From Prosopocoilus inquinatus (taxonomy: Eukaryota > Arthropoda > Insecta > Coleoptera > Lucanidae), in the NCBI GenBank assembly GCA_036172665.1, contig CM069874.1:26867946-26931945 (forward strand): a stretch of DNA of 64,000 nucleotides. Reading direction: 5' to 3'. Position numbers and translations under genes: made by a program. The notes beneath the pieces are model-generated. The model was given only the letters and a program-made list of their open reading frames with translations, ran no database searches and was not told where the DNA came from. The number at the start of each line of letters is the position of its first letter. Within the stretch, counting starts at the first letter, position 1. Below are positions 34,369 through 46,057 of the stretch, piece after piece.

Positions 34369-34852
34369 GATATTCATAGTCGTGACTTAAGCCAGTGCTT
34401 AATACCTCCTTTCGTATGTTCATCTTATTCGTTTAAGATTGCCTCAAGTTGCTTTGCATTCACAGGAGATAAGTCAATGTCGGAATTTCAAAATCAATGT
34501 CATCAATATCTCGCATGTTAATAAATAAATAAAATTGTTTGTCGTTGCAAAGAACTCTTCGTAATTTCGCTGCTTCGAGAACAGTGTGAACAACTTAAGT
34601 AACTATGACTTAAGAAAAACGTAACTGTTTTAAATTGACCGTGAATACATAAGTTAAAGCTTAAAAAGTTCTTAATCTATGACCGTGAAATGTTTTAAAT
34701 CAAATGATCTTCCGTAAGTTAAGAGTTTAAGCAGATACATAAGTCTTTCTTAAAACATGTCTGTGAATCTACAAGACGCTACTTAAGTTTCTCTTAAGTG
34801 CACAAAGTTACTAGGAATATGAACCTAAAACTTAAATTTTTATGTGAATATC
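34369..34852. mobile_element. possible MITE with GATATTCA termini
   Basis: GATATTCATAGTCGTGACTTAAG at the left, read in two parts, is loosely mirrored by CTTAAATTTTTATGTGAATATC at the right. The interior is rich in CTTAAG/ACTTAAG motifs. The termini are imperfect, so the boundaries are tentative. Confidence 0.35.
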
Positions 34853-35814
34853 TAACCTCGTAAGTGTACACGTAACAATCTCCCGTTGTTAGTAGCACAC
34901 GCAGGTTTCACTAATATTTTAGTGACACCGGTGTGCAGTTTCATGTATTATAATAAAACGCTGTTTCACAGGAGATACAGTTTCATGCCTCACAAAGGAA
35001 AGCGACGGCCAACAAAAAAGTTTATGTCTTTATGGATGTACTCACTTCAATCAATCCAATTTAAACAAAAGAATACGCTATTACGGTCGTTCAGTTTGTG
35101 GCATTTTGTTAATTTGCTGTTGTTTTACCCTTTTAAGATGGACTTGTCACGTGATGTGCGCTGCGCTGAGCAGATAAGCTCCGCTTATAGGTCCTTCTCA
35201 TATTACGACCACTCAAAAGTGCATGAAAGTGTACTCACGCTAAATTTGTCGTACGATTTTAATACATTTATATTATTATAATGGATTAATAAAACATATT
35301 ACTTATTAAAAATATAAAAACCATCGATGTTATTAACAAATATTTGTTGCAAAAAGCGATCGTAGGTTGTCGCTGTTTTATCTATTTGATGTTATTAACG
35401 TAAGAAAACGTTTGATTATAAAATAGGATATTTTAAGTAATTTTAATTTTGATTATTATTTCAGATCTGCTCCCTTTCTTTGCTTTTTATAATAAAGAAT
35501 GAAGGCAATTTAAAAAGAATGTAGCCACGAAGAGAATTTATAGTTTTAATAAAAACATTTTGACATAATTGGCAAAATGTATAACAAAAGGTACTCGCGC
35601 TAAACCCTCTTTTTTGTATGCAAATTTATAGGGATATACTTTTGGGAAATGTGAAATTCATTTAACTATGAAAATAAATAAAATTTGAGTTAAGAAGTTT
35701 TTATTGCGAAGGCACAAATTGAACCAACCGCAACATACATAACGAAGTTAGTGTCCCGAACTTCGGGGATCCCCGGACCATTGTAATTTATATGAATACG
35801 TGTGTATGTTTCAG
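34853..35814. other. intron-like DNA upstream of the neuroligin exon
   Basis: No coding exon was recognised. The stretch 35338-35387 (AAAAGCGATCGTAGGTTGTC, CTGTTTTATCTATTT) is a short fragment of the retrozyme family. The 131-codon plus-strand frame 34886-35281 has no recognisable motif. Confidence 0.5.
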
Positions 35815-35967
35815 GGAACCGCGGAATAGAGGCCCCCTACGCAGTGTTGGTGTTCGTGCACGGGGAAAGTTTCGAGTGGGGATCCGGTAACCCTTACGAC
35901 GGAAGCGTCCTGGCCTCGTACGGTCACGTCATTGTGGTTACACTCAATTTCCGTCTTGGAATACTCG
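35815..35967 (+). CDS. Nlg: neuroligin, internal coding exon
   Basis: Neuroligins are postsynaptic membrane adhesion proteins with a catalytically dead carboxylesterase-like ectodomain that binds neurexins. The exon follows a TTTCAG acceptor and ends at a GTAAGT donor (35968). It is 153 nt and phase 1 at both ends. It encodes 50 full codons from [18 protein letters not shown] through [16 protein letters not shown] to [13 protein letters not shown], the conserved beta-strand and oxyanion-loop region of the alpha/beta-hydrolase fold. The 3' boundary at GILG matches where known neuroligin exons end. No stop or indel is present, and its GC content is clearly above its surroundings, as expected of a living exon. 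The adjacent exons were not found in the window, so the flanking introns must be long. Which neuroligin paralogue this is cannot be told from one exon. Confidence 0.92.
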
Positions 35968-37322
35968 GTAAGTGCGGCTTGCTGCTGAAATCTGATTTCC
36001 AATTCCACCGCTACAATAAAGGCTGCTCGGAATGGAATAATTCGGTCAGTAAATTCGCTCTGTTATTTCGTAACGGCGTCGTACGTTTCGCCTTAAATGA
36101 AGCCGTACGGGACAACATAATAAACATGGTGCGACGTTAGAAATGGTATTATTTTACTTTTTTTCTCTCTACCACTTTGTTCTTGAATTTCGTACATCCG
36201 AGTTCTCTCTTACAGAGGAAATAATAGCCACAGAGTAATAAAACATATTAGTCGTATTTACATATTTTAAGTATTCCTTGCCATTAAAATATTTTGTTCT
36301 TGTATACAAGAAACAGCACTTTTTAATATTGCACTAGGAGTTATAATATTTATAATAATAAGGATTTCTTTAGGTTTTACGTGTAGCTGTAATAACAAAA
36401 GTACGTATTGCAATTTAGACGAAAGAGTCTTCGTAAGATGCGCGTTACTAGTTACAATAAATGATACAATAATAAAATGGTAGCTAAGGAGCAAAGTTAG
36501 TTATTGGAAGTTGTCTTATGTGCTTGAATTTACCTGCGCCTGGTTGCTGTGGTGGGGGTGGTCGGACGGCCAGTTAGTTTATTTTGATTGGTCGCGATCC
36601 ACGGCGCATCCACTAGCAAAAATATTTCTTATTATTCTTCTCCAAAAAATCGTAATGTAACCTTTGTGTTTACTTTGTTTAGTCCAAGTCTCTCTATTTT
36701 ATTTAATTGAGAGCACTTGACCTTTTAATTATTTTCCGTTATAATATTTAAACACTAATGAGGTAAAAACCTTTATATTCGATGTCTTGCATTTCACGCA
36801 ATACAAATACAAACAACCGTAAAACCACTGAATACATTTCTCTTAATTGTACTCTTCTATTTCATATTCTTCTTTGAGAAAAATAAAACAAAAGCAAAAG
36901 AGTAACTGTAACAATGCACGGATAAAATGATAAATTCTTTAATTCTGTATTGCTCTCCTCATTCAACTTTGGATTTTAACGCAGATAAAATGTTTTAGTT
37001 CATTGACTCAGGTAAGTAAACGTAAAAAACTCTGATAAATAGCCTTACGGAAATAATCCTAGCTCCATTTGTACAAAAATCGCTCGTCGAACTTTTTTAT
37101 TTTATCCGTCACGTTCTTACACAAACCCAGTAGTTTCACCTACACGATAGTAGCACTAGATGTTAGCTTTCTCATAATTAAACCCTTTTAAATTCCTGAC
37201 GTGATGAAATATTTGTTGGCGAGAATAAAATTAGACAAACATTTGTCACGCCCTTAATCCAAATATTCACAGTTTCCTTTCCTCCACTTTATCTGTAAAA
37301 AAAAATCATACATTTTTTTCTG
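35968..37322. other. intron-like DNA downstream of the neuroligin exon
   Basis: Starts with the splice donor GTAAGTGCGG. No following neuroligin exon, repeat or RNA was recognised. A GC-richer stretch lies at 36530-36620 (GGTGGGGGTGGTCGG). Confidence 0.5.
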
Positions 37323-38024
37323 TGAATCAATTCTATAACTGGGTTGCAGTCAAAAAAGGTTAATAGTAATACTCTTTTAAAGTCCAAATTTGTTTCCTTT
37401 GTCAAGGTTTCTAGAAAGCAGAATTATTTCTCATAAAAGTGATATTAGACTTAGACCTAATGCTTGTGCTATATCTGAATATGTCATTAATGAAGACCAT
37501 AAGATTAATTTTGAAGATGCAAAAATTTTTGATATTGAGTCAAAGACTTTTTATTGAAATGTACCATATTTTTTGTAATAAAAAATGTATTATAAAAGAA
37601 CTGATATTGATAAGCTTAGTTGTATTTATACTCACCTATTAAATTTTAAAACTAAAAAGAAATCAAGATGTTGGAAATCAAAATTTACATCATATTACCT
37701 AATAATGAATAAACAATTTTTTCTATCGTGATTTAATTTTCTAAATTTCGCAAATAATTTAGCTGTCAAAAAAATGTAAATTCAAAATTAATTCTTAAAA
37801 TTTATTTTTAATGAAATTTGTTATTATAACTAGTGGTTTAAATTTGTGTGCTCACTAAGGAGTAAGTAATCATGTGAAATTGTTCTTATTATTAATTATT
37901 AATTTTAAAATTTGCTTTATAGAAACCTTGATAAAGGAAATAAATTTTCCGAAAGCTCGGTTGAACTTTAAAAGAGTATTACTATATACCTATTTTGACT
38001 GCAGCCCAGTTATAGAATTGATTC
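37323..38024. mobile_element. 702-bp TIR element
   Basis: The terminus GAATCAATTCTATAACTGGG at the left is exactly mirrored at the right (CCCAGTTATAGAATTGATTC). Similarity continues for about 55 bp on each side (TGCAGTCAAAA, AGTAATACTCTTTTAAAGT). The interior is AT-rich without a coding frame that I recognise. A TTGATAAAGG-TTTTCC-GAAAGCTCGG motif at 37929-37963 resembles a degenerate hammerhead. Confidence 0.75.
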
Positions 38025-38100
38025 CTTAATTGATCAGTCGTGATCATACTTCGCATTTTTTTCTGTGTGTGCCCGTTAACTAATTTCAATGTATATCTAA

Positions 38101-38972
38101 AGGCGCGTTTAGACTTGAGCACGCACGCACTGATCCTCCGCGAACGCTCAAGTGTAAACGGCTATGCGCGCACGCTCACGTTGTGTTTTCCTGTGCGCGA
38201 ACAGCCGCGAGCTCGAATAGCCGTAAATATGATTGCCTTTGGTGCATTTAGACGAGCACGCACGCACTGATCCACCGCGAATGCTCAAGTGTAAACGGCT
38301 ATGCGCGCACGCACATCATGCGCGAATGGCTGGCAGAGCGAGCCGCTTGGTGTCGGTCTCGGGTACGTGCTCAAAGGAATTAATTGCTTCACGCATGAAT
38401 GCGTAGTTTGAACGAGAAAAAAGTCGCATATTGAAAGCCACGCGACACAGTCCTCGCAGAAAAGGTTTCTGAATTTTCAGTTAGCCATGGAATGGACCAA
38501 TGAAACAGCTTCGTTGCTTTGCAAGATTATGAAAAACTGCCTATTTTATGGAATGTGAAGCACGCAAAATATTATTTTTAAAAAATGACCTACCAGGAGC
38601 TTGTGAACAAATTAAATATTGAAAATTTAGACAGTGCGGAAGCACGAAAAAAGATAAAATGTTTATTGGGGCGATTTTAGTCATTGTAGTAAAATTTTTG
38701 AATTACTTATGACAACTCTGACACTAAATAATAAGTAGTAATTTATTTTGTCTCATAAAAATTAGGCGTTTGCCACGAAAGTCGATGTCTCGTTCGAATT
38801 TATTTTTTTTATTAAAATATGAATCACAATTATACAGCCGCTGCTATTTTGTCGTCCGTTGTGTGCGCGAACAACTGGATCAGCCCATGCGCCAGAAAAT
38901 AAATGCTGGTGAGCGCCAACGAATGCCGTGCGCGTATGCTCAGCTCGTTCGTGCTCATATCTAAACGCACCT
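38101..38972 (+). mobile_element. PIF/Harbinger-type non-autonomous element
   Basis: The termini AGGCGCGTTTAGACTTGAGC and the inverse of GCTCATATCTAAACGCACCT are flanked by TAA on both sides (38098-38100 and 38973-38975), a 3-bp target duplication typical of PIF/Harbinger. A second copy of the left subterminal block (GCACGCACGCACTGATCC through GGCTATGCGCGCACGC) follows at 38245-38310, so the left end is partly duplicated. The interior holds a relic of the element's MADF-type protein. Confidence 0.8.
38487..38680 (+). pseudogene. Harbinger MADF/Myb-like protein remnant
   Basis: Autonomous PIF/Harbinger elements carry, besides the transposase, a Myb/MADF DNA-binding protein. Here the plus strand starts MEWTNETASLL. 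After a one-base shift it continues DYEKLPILWNVKHAKYYF, a stop, then KMTYQELVNKLNIENL and ARKKIKCLLGRF before TAG. This is the shape of a MADF domain (LPILWN, then YQELVNxL, then KKIKxLxxxF). Only about 65 codons remain and the transposase is absent. Confidence 0.7.
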
Positions 38973-38975
38973 TAA

Positions 38976-41042
38976 GAATAACTGAAGATAAATGAGTTTA
39001 TACGTAACCATAGCAACCGCAGCAATCCTCCACTGACACATCAAAACGCCATAATAATAAATTCATGAGAATACAGTTTTTAGGAAATCAAATGTTATCC
39101 TTGTTACATATCAATCATAATAAGTAGAACAATTGATATTAAGTGCTTACAAAATATACCAAAATGTGTTAAAAAGTTTAAAAGGTTAAAAGATTTTGTA
39201 TTACCTAATGTTAGTTTTTGCAATAATTCCCTATTCTTGTGTAAATACAGCGGATATTTCTTTCTGTATTTATGGTGAAGCTTCTTAAAGGCATAAAATA
39301 CTAGCATATAAGCTATTTTTTAACCAGAGCTACCAAATTGTTTTCATTGTTATTTTAGTGTTTAATATATTACTTTTTATAAAAAAAATTAGCATTTTCA
39401 TATCAGAAACATTCAAAAAGTTAAATTTCGTTACTTACTTAGTATTATTTTATTTAAAATTTTAATTTACTGAGCGAAGGAATGTTACATTTATTTGTTT
39501 TATGATATCAACTATCGATGAATAAATCCGAAAATTTATACACCACGTAAATCAACTTTTGCTAATCTCGTTGCTAACTATGAAAATATTACTTACGGTC
39601 AATGGAAAAAAGTAAATGTCAATTTTTGATAAGTATATTAAAAGTACATAAAGAATGAGAAATTATAATTTATTTGTAACAATGGACCACATGCGATATT
39701 TGCAGCTTCTCGTAAAATGTACAATATATGTAATATTATTTGCTTAACATTCTTTTATTACGTCAAATTGCGCATTAGTATATCTTCACATACATGAATA
39801 TTTTCTACTTTTATAAGATTGTACCCAGTTATTTACAAATATTTGAAAACTCGATAATTTCAGGGTGCCCATTTCACTCCTTTAAAATTAATTTAAGCAG
39901 CAACGAAATATAGCTTTAAATATAATTATATAAGGGCCGCACACGTATCAGGATTTATCAAAATCGGGAGAAGACATTTGAGATACATTCCTCTCGACGT
40001 AATAAAATCAATTTTATACACGTTATCATAAACAATTTCCTGAAAATTTACCTATACCGTTAAATGCAAGTGAATAATTTGGAAAATTCAGCAAATAATA
40101 CCAAAAGTAGAAATAAGTGCAACATAAATATTTATTTAATTGAAGAAAGAGCATTATTCCTCAGAAGTTAATAGTGAATCGATATCGCAAGCTTTCATTA
40201 GTATTTCAAATGAATTCGAAAACTTTCCAATTACGGTAACAGAGTATTTTAGCGTTCCGTTATTTTAGTTTTGGGCGTGCACCGGCAGAACAGAACCTTA
40301 TCTCGCTTCCTCCCCCAATTAAACTAGGTATAAATCACATTAAGCAACTTAATTCGCGAAACTGCTCTAATATTTTAAGCACACACGGCACTGGAGATTT
40401 GCAATTATCCGGATCCCTCCGGAATCAGAAACTCATCGCTTGTTTACAAAGACGACTTGATCGCGTTTTAATTCGTTTTAATCGAGTTTGCCTATAGAAT
40501 TCATCGAATTTGCATATCTCCCGGAATTTTTGCAGTTAATTAAGGCGAAGATACGTACTCTAAGTAATTTCATTCGTCGCAACGGATGCTCGACTCGGAC
40601 TAAGTTTCTATAACAAAGTTTATAGTTCTGGGGGTATTAAAATTGAAACTCCAGGAGTGTTGGGGGTTGCAGTTTTAAAAGTCTTTTCATTTGTTCGGAT
40701 TATAAAATAAATCTCTTTTAATTTATGAAGGCGATTAAAATCAATTACCATCAGTTCATTAGTATTCAATGTTTTTTCTTCTTTTGATTAAGAAAACTTC
40801 AAAGTTGTTACCGTGGAATTTAAGAATCGGAACGACTTTGATTTTTAAAATTTACCAATTTATAAGAAGTCTTATATTGTTAGGGGATTTCTTTTCGGTT
40901 GTCTTTTGAAACAAAGGTCTTTTATTTTTTAGGATCTTTACAGTTAGCGATTTCCTGCTCTCACTTTCTACTTTTCAAGTAATATTTCTAATTCTCTTTC
41001 TTATATGGTTAATTGAATAAATTCCGTTTTAACTAGATATTG
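38976..41042. other. no gene recognised, contains one dispersed repeat
   Basis: About 2 kb of AT-rich DNA. The only recognisable item is the repeat copy at 39508-39712, listed separately. ORFs here have no motif. Confidence 0.45.
39508..39712 (-). repeat. dispersed repeat shared with 17.9 kb
   Basis: Reverse-complement match to 17832-18087, including ATCGATGAATAAATCC, TCAACTTTTGCTAATCTCGT and CCACATGCGATATT. Confidence 0.6.
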
Positions 41043-41195
41043 AGTGATCATTTTCAATCCGGAATATAGGAGGTTAGCATGACTACCTTAGACAATGGCA
41101 TTTTTAATTAAAATAATATTCAAAACATGAAAAAATCAATATCAAAGGTAATCATACCAAATCTCCTATGTTGCGGATTGAAAATGATCACCCGG
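41043..41195. mobile_element. mariner-type MITE with GTGATCATTTTCAATCCG termini
   Basis: AGTGATCATTTTCAATCCGG at 41043 is mirrored by CGGATTGAAAATGATCACC ending at 41195. Inward similarity continues (CATAGGAG/GGTATGATTACC). About 153 bp, no coding capacity. The GGGTGATCATTTT style of terminus is common in mariner-like elements. Confidence 0.75.
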
Positions 41196-41650
41196 TATAT
41201 GTAAGAAAGATACTGCATTATTAATGGTATTATTTATACATACTGATTGAAGAATTTGGTAGGAAAACGCTCTTCGCATATTGGCAATATGCAGAGCAAC
41301 TAAAACACAACTGGCCAAAGTAAAAGTGTTCAATTGGTATATAAAACTGAGCTGGATTTTCTGTTTCGTTCTCAAGTTAACTAAATTATTCTTAGTTACT
41401 AATGGACTCATTTAAGATTTTTTATTGCATATTCGTAAAATATGCAGAGCAAGTCACTAAGCGCGCCTTCTTCGATAATTCATTTATAGAGTTTCTACCT
41501 GTTAAGTACTATTACGTAAAATTATTTCGACACATACAGAGTGTTTCCGTAAATTAGTGGCAGCATACGGCAGATTTTTTTTTATATTGAACACCGTATA
41601 TATTTTCTCACCGAAAGACGAAAGACGAAAATGTTTGATCTTCTACAGTT

Positions 41651-41793
41651 CAGTGTTTCTCAACCTGGATTCCGCAAAGGGGGTGTTTGGGCTTCCGCCG
41701 CAAATAAAAACTGAAATCACACCACAAAATTGTGTCACCTTAATGGGTCCCTTAGAAAAAAATATAAGTGCTCTAGGGATCCTCGAAACACTG
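41651..41793. mobile_element. hAT-like MITE
   Basis: The ends CAGTGTTTCTCAACCTGGATTCC and GGATCCTCGAAACACTG, each read as separate motifs, form short inverted repeats on CAGTGTTTC. The 143-bp sequence resembles the common insect hAT MITE that opens CAGTGTTTCTCAA. No clean 8-bp duplication was seen. Confidence 0.55.
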
Positions 41794-41971
41794 CTCTACA
41801 CAGCGTTATGTGAAATATTTACATTTATTTAATCAATTAAGAATAAATCAATATCAATATTTTGTTGAAAACGATCTAATCATTTTACAAAATGAGTGTA
41901 GTAGTGTTATAAATTATTGCATAATGCATAATTAATAATTGTAATAATAATTAAATAATAATTAATAACCC

Positions 41972-42017
41972 AACGTTCCACTATCGCTTGTTAGCTGTCA
42001 AGTTATAGTGAAACGTT
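41972..42017. repeat. short inverted repeat
   Basis: AACGTTCCACTATCGCTTG and its near-inverse CAAGTTATAGTGAAACGTT are separated by about 8 nt. Confidence 0.55.
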
Positions 42018-42881
42018 AAGCGTTGAAAACTATTATAAGCTCTCAGTATAAAATCCTTAGTTTTTTAATTATTAAAAAATTAATTATTAAAAATTGGAGT
42101 ATTAAACAAATAAAACAAGTTTCATAAGACGTGATTTTTGCGCTCGTGTCAAGTTTTCTAAATGGACAAGTGTGACAAAATGTCTTATGAAACGTGTATT
42201 TTATACTAATTTTTCTATTTTGGTTCTTAGATCCGAAGAAAAGGTTAAAAATCTGCCTTATTTTATAATTCAATATAGGAATAGGAGGTTTCTTTATGGC
42301 GATTGGTGACATTGATTGACTTTTAAAATAATTTCAAATATATCACAATTTAAAGGTTATGCATATAATTACACATACATTGTGTTAATCAGAAATGAGA
42401 AGATCGAGCCTAAATCCATAATAAAAACTTATTTATTGCACCGTACAATACCAATATACTAATTAAAGGGCCACTAGGGGAATTTCGTAAACTACAAGAG
42501 ACACAAAGGCGATTAAATTACAGAAAACTTACGCTATTTTGAGGTCTATAAAAGCTTGAAAAAAAAATATTTTCTTATCTACATTTCTTTCTGAAATATT
42601 TTCAAAAAATTGAATTATCTCATTTTCGAATTTCGAATATCTTCTTTATATCTTAAAATAGAATAATAAAATTCGGTGTTTTTTTTTATTAAATTCGCAG
42701 GTATGAATGTCAACTGTCAATTGCCTTGGATATTCATACCGCATGATGCGGAAATTAAATCTGAATACGACCATACGAATACTTATGCTTTTGTTTTAAA
42801 ATAAAGTAAATTAAAGTAATTTTTTTATGTGAATACGTAAAAACGTACTATAAGTGAATAAGATTTGTTACTTTAATAATA

Positions 42882-44302
42882 CACTGCTCCAATAAATTAA
42901 CGCACCATGCAATAAAATAAGAAATTTTCGAATTTTTATTCAAAATTTACGGTACCTGGCATTCCTATGAAATAGCTAAGCATACGAGGTTCATTTTCCA
43001 ACATTTATTTACATTTGATTATCACTTAAGGGTGATTCTATAAAATTATGCAAGTTCATTAACCAAAAAATCAATTTCAATTTTAATGCTTAAATTTCGG
43101 TTTTATTCTTAAAGTGACTTTATTGTTTTTTTTTGTTTTTGTGTTTCTTCGTCATTGTACCACACGAATTTCGAAATTTGACCAAAGAAGAATGTATAGT
43201 TAGAATAAGACCAAAGCTATTGTCGAGTAGGAGGAAGATTCGGTGTGTCCCAAATCTCGATGCCGAATGGTGCGAAGGTATAGAGAGATTGGTAATTATT
43301 CTCGAAAGCCTAGTAAAGAGATACATAGTGCAACAACTCATGTTCAGACCATTTTTGATACTTTTTGCTTTAAAACAGAGGTTGGTTATAAGCAAATATT
43401 TTCAATTTGAACTGAGGGAAGTGCATGGGATTCCAATTAGCATCTAAACTGTTTGTTAACGTCTTAGAGAAGCTAATTTCACATGTCATATGTCTATTCA
43501 ACGTCCAGCCCTGTCTACTGAAAATCACACAGATCACTTGAAATTTTTTAGATTTCATGTGATTTGGTTATAGGACGATTGGAGTCGAGTTCTCTTTAGA
43601 GACGAATCTAGATTTTGTTTCTACAAGTATGACAGACGTGGTCATGTATACCAACGACCAAATGAGCGGTATGCTCACTGCAACATTTAAATATCGCGTT
43701 AGTGAGTAGGAATTTCTTTGACAGCGCGCACGGACGTAGTGATGTTAAATAATGGAAAACTTATTGCCTTGTCCGTACATAATGGACATCCTGCAAGATC
43801 ATGTTGTGCCATTTGTGCCCTATATCGGACGCATTTTTTTTTATTAAAGCAAGAGATTCAAATCGATGCTATGGTTTATCCAGGAAGAAGTTCAGACCTC
43901 AGTCCCATTGAACATATCTGGGACACATTTGGTAGACATCTGAAAGCACTCAGAGATTACCTGAATCAAGTTAATAACTTGGAAGAGCTGGGGAGCTGTG
44001 GAAATATGTTTACGAATATATTGTTTTATGTATGGATCGTCGATAAAACATTCTGTTATTTCAAATAGAGGTGATAATACCCGACATTGGTATCATTTAT
44101 TCAAAAATTTTGTTTCTCAAATTTTTCAACTTTTGATTTTATTGGTTTTTATTGCTTATTTTTTACTTGTAAGTGATGATTTAACACATTATACAGTTGT
44201 TACTAAATTGTTTAAAATCAACGTCAGCCGTTTCAAATTTTAAATAAAGAAAACGAAAAATCTTATTTTACTGAGTGGGCGCGTTAATTTCTTGGAGCAG
44301 TG
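42882..44302 (+). mobile_element. Tc1-like element nested in the TTAA element
   Basis: Inverted termini CACTGCTCCAATAAATTAAC and GTTAATTTCTTGGAGCAGTG are each flanked by TA (42880-42881, 44303-44304), the Tc1/mariner target duplication. The element is 1.42 kb and carries one transposase pseudogene in the plus orientation. Confidence 0.85.
43140..44068 (+). pseudogene. Tc1-like transposase, disabled
   Basis: The plus-strand order matches a Tc1 transposase: an N-terminal helix region (RNLTKEECIVRIRP), HGIPISI, REANFTCHMSIQRPALS, then DDWSRVLFRDESRFCFYKY (first catalytic Asp, about 43575-43630) and GHVYQRPNERY. ILQDHVVPFVPYIG follows, but the DNARPH block with the second Asp is missing. SSDLSPIEHIWDTFGRHL (last catalytic Glu) is present at about 43890-43945. 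Stops, at least two frameshifts and the internal deletion make it non-functional. It lies inside a complete pair of termini. Confidence 0.85.
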
Positions 44303-44921
44303 TAATTTAAGTTCTGAATATTTCTATGCATCCGCTTATTAAATAATCTTTTTTTGAAAGTATTTTTTAGTAACTTGACATTTTGTTTTAAACCAAAACC
44401 AGTCTGTCATATAGTCGCATTCAGTTTTTATTTTCGTATCACGTTTCATGAAGATCCAAGTTAATATCATAAGAAAAGAGACACTTGACAGTCGCTTCAC
44501 TGTCAATCCTAACCTATTTCTTCGGACTCTATTAGATTGTTCATCGAATTTAACATAAAATATCGAATTTTATAATTCTATTTAAATGAATAAAGAAGAC
44601 GTTCGAAATTTTCGAATATGAGAATTTTTAGTTTTTTGAAGATATTTCAGAAACGAAATTCCCGCAGTGGCCCTTTAATTATTTGTTTAATAGTGCCTAA
44701 TAGATGTTCTTTAGGGTTTATCACGCCGTGTAGGTTAACCGTTAATTTGTGAATTTTGGTGAAAGTTGAAAAGATTGTTGCTTTATGGGAATTTTGTTTT
44801 AGCAAGTCAGCGCTTCTAGACAATATGAACAGCAGTTTTTTGATATTAAAAGAAAATATTAAATAGCCGTAGCTTTCATGGTACTATTCTTTTTTTTAGT
44901 AATTGTTTTATTGTTTAGTAG

Positions 44922-45010
44922 TTGCATAGCCGAGTTGGTTCAATGCTCTGACAAAGCATTTGACACCAGACCGGGTAAGTATTAGGCGAGGGTTCGAATC
45001 TCTTTCTGGT
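44922..45010 (+). repeat. tRNA-like sequence, probable SINE head
   Basis: It contains a polymerase III A box-like TAGCCGAGTTGG (44927-44938) and B box GGTTCGAATCT (44991-45001), spaced about 52 bp apart, with a terminal arm-like TCTGGTAC. The anticodon region does not fold as a normal tRNA and there is no CCA-proximal pairing to the start. A tRNA-derived SINE head or tRNA pseudogene is the best reading. Confidence 0.6.
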
Positions 45011-46057
45011 ACAAATAAATTGTATGTAAGAGATAGAGTAAATATGCGTCGAATTGTGTTTCGGATTTAATTTAATAATTCTTCATTCAACCACTCTAAT
45101 ATACACTGAGAATCTTATAAGACTGCACATAGTAATTATTATCAACGGAAGCATTATTACATTATTTCCAAATTTATTTTATTCGCCATGGTTACCATCC
45201 GTTGTTAGTAATGACACTACTGATTTTGAATTGTCAGATTGAATTAAATTGTTCTTTCGATTTATTGTAAAATGTATACAACCGCCGAAAAAGTGGAAAT
45301 GTAGGTACACATCATTCTCAAATGAAGCTTCATTGACAGAGGTCTTTTCGTCATTTGCCGCCAAATAGATCAATTATTCCCTTCCTTAATACTTCCTATG
45401 TGCAATTTGTAAATGATTCAGCATTAAGAATTAAATAGTAACTATAGCAACGTAATGTTAAAACCCCTATGTGCAATTTTATATGATTCAGAAATGTATT
45501 ATCTGAGCACGTAATTTTCGTCTATGTGCAGCGTTACAAGATTCTCACTGTATGTATGATATTGATATGGAAAAGATAACATTCCGTAATTTGCAACGAG
45601 TATTCGCCAAAACTTGCTAAACTTGTTCTACTAATATACATACTATCAATTGCGATCATAAATGGAATAATTTTACGATTGACCAGAAGCACTAAATTTA
45701 AAAACCAAATGAGCCCCGGCAAGCGCAACACAAACGAATAAAATTCGTTGTTATCTGTTTTATATATATATTTATTTCATTTTTGGAGTAAATTAAATGC
45801 AATTTAAATTCATTGTACGGGGAGCGGTGAAATTTATTCGCAGAATGCGGACATTTGCTACAAACATATAGCTGTAGTATATCTGCTCGCATGTTTGCGT
45901 GCACAGGCACACAAGCGTGCATTATTTGTAATACACTATTGACCCAGATTAAAGTATGAAAATACATCGAAGGATGTAATCTACTAAACGAATTAAATTC
46001 GCTTATTGGTTTCTTGGAAATCCTAGTTTCTCGTGTTTTCATACAATTATACAAATA
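45011..46057. other. no gene recognised
   Basis: Possible SINE body at first, then AT-rich DNA. The 137-codon minus-strand frame 46111-45698 has no recognisable motif and runs into a MITE end, so it is unlikely to be a gene. Confidence 0.4.

Larger units (their letters stand above)
42467..44675. mobile_element. TTAA-flanked long-TIR element (Kolobok- or piggyBac-like)
   Basis: TTAA then AGGGCCACTAGGGGAATTTC on the left is mirrored by GAAATTCCCGCAGTGGCCCT then TTAA on the right. Inverted similarity reaches further in (42575-42665 against 44545-44660: TTTCTGAAATAT, TCTTCTTTAT, AAAATTCG). A TTAA target with AGGG termini fits Kolobok best. piggyBac termini usually begin CC. No transposase of this type is present. 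A Tc1 element has inserted in its interior. Confidence 0.7.

Noticed and set aside
37929..37963. Possible fourth hammerhead: TTGATAAAGG-TTTTCC-GAAAGCTCGG in the 702-bp TIR element
   Set aside because: The core position corresponding to G8 is A, stem III would have no loop, and stem I does not pair convincingly. At best it is a decayed relic.
44922..45010. Functional tRNA gene
   Set aside because: A and B boxes are present, but the cloverleaf is not: the acceptor stem does not pair and the anticodon arm is irregular.
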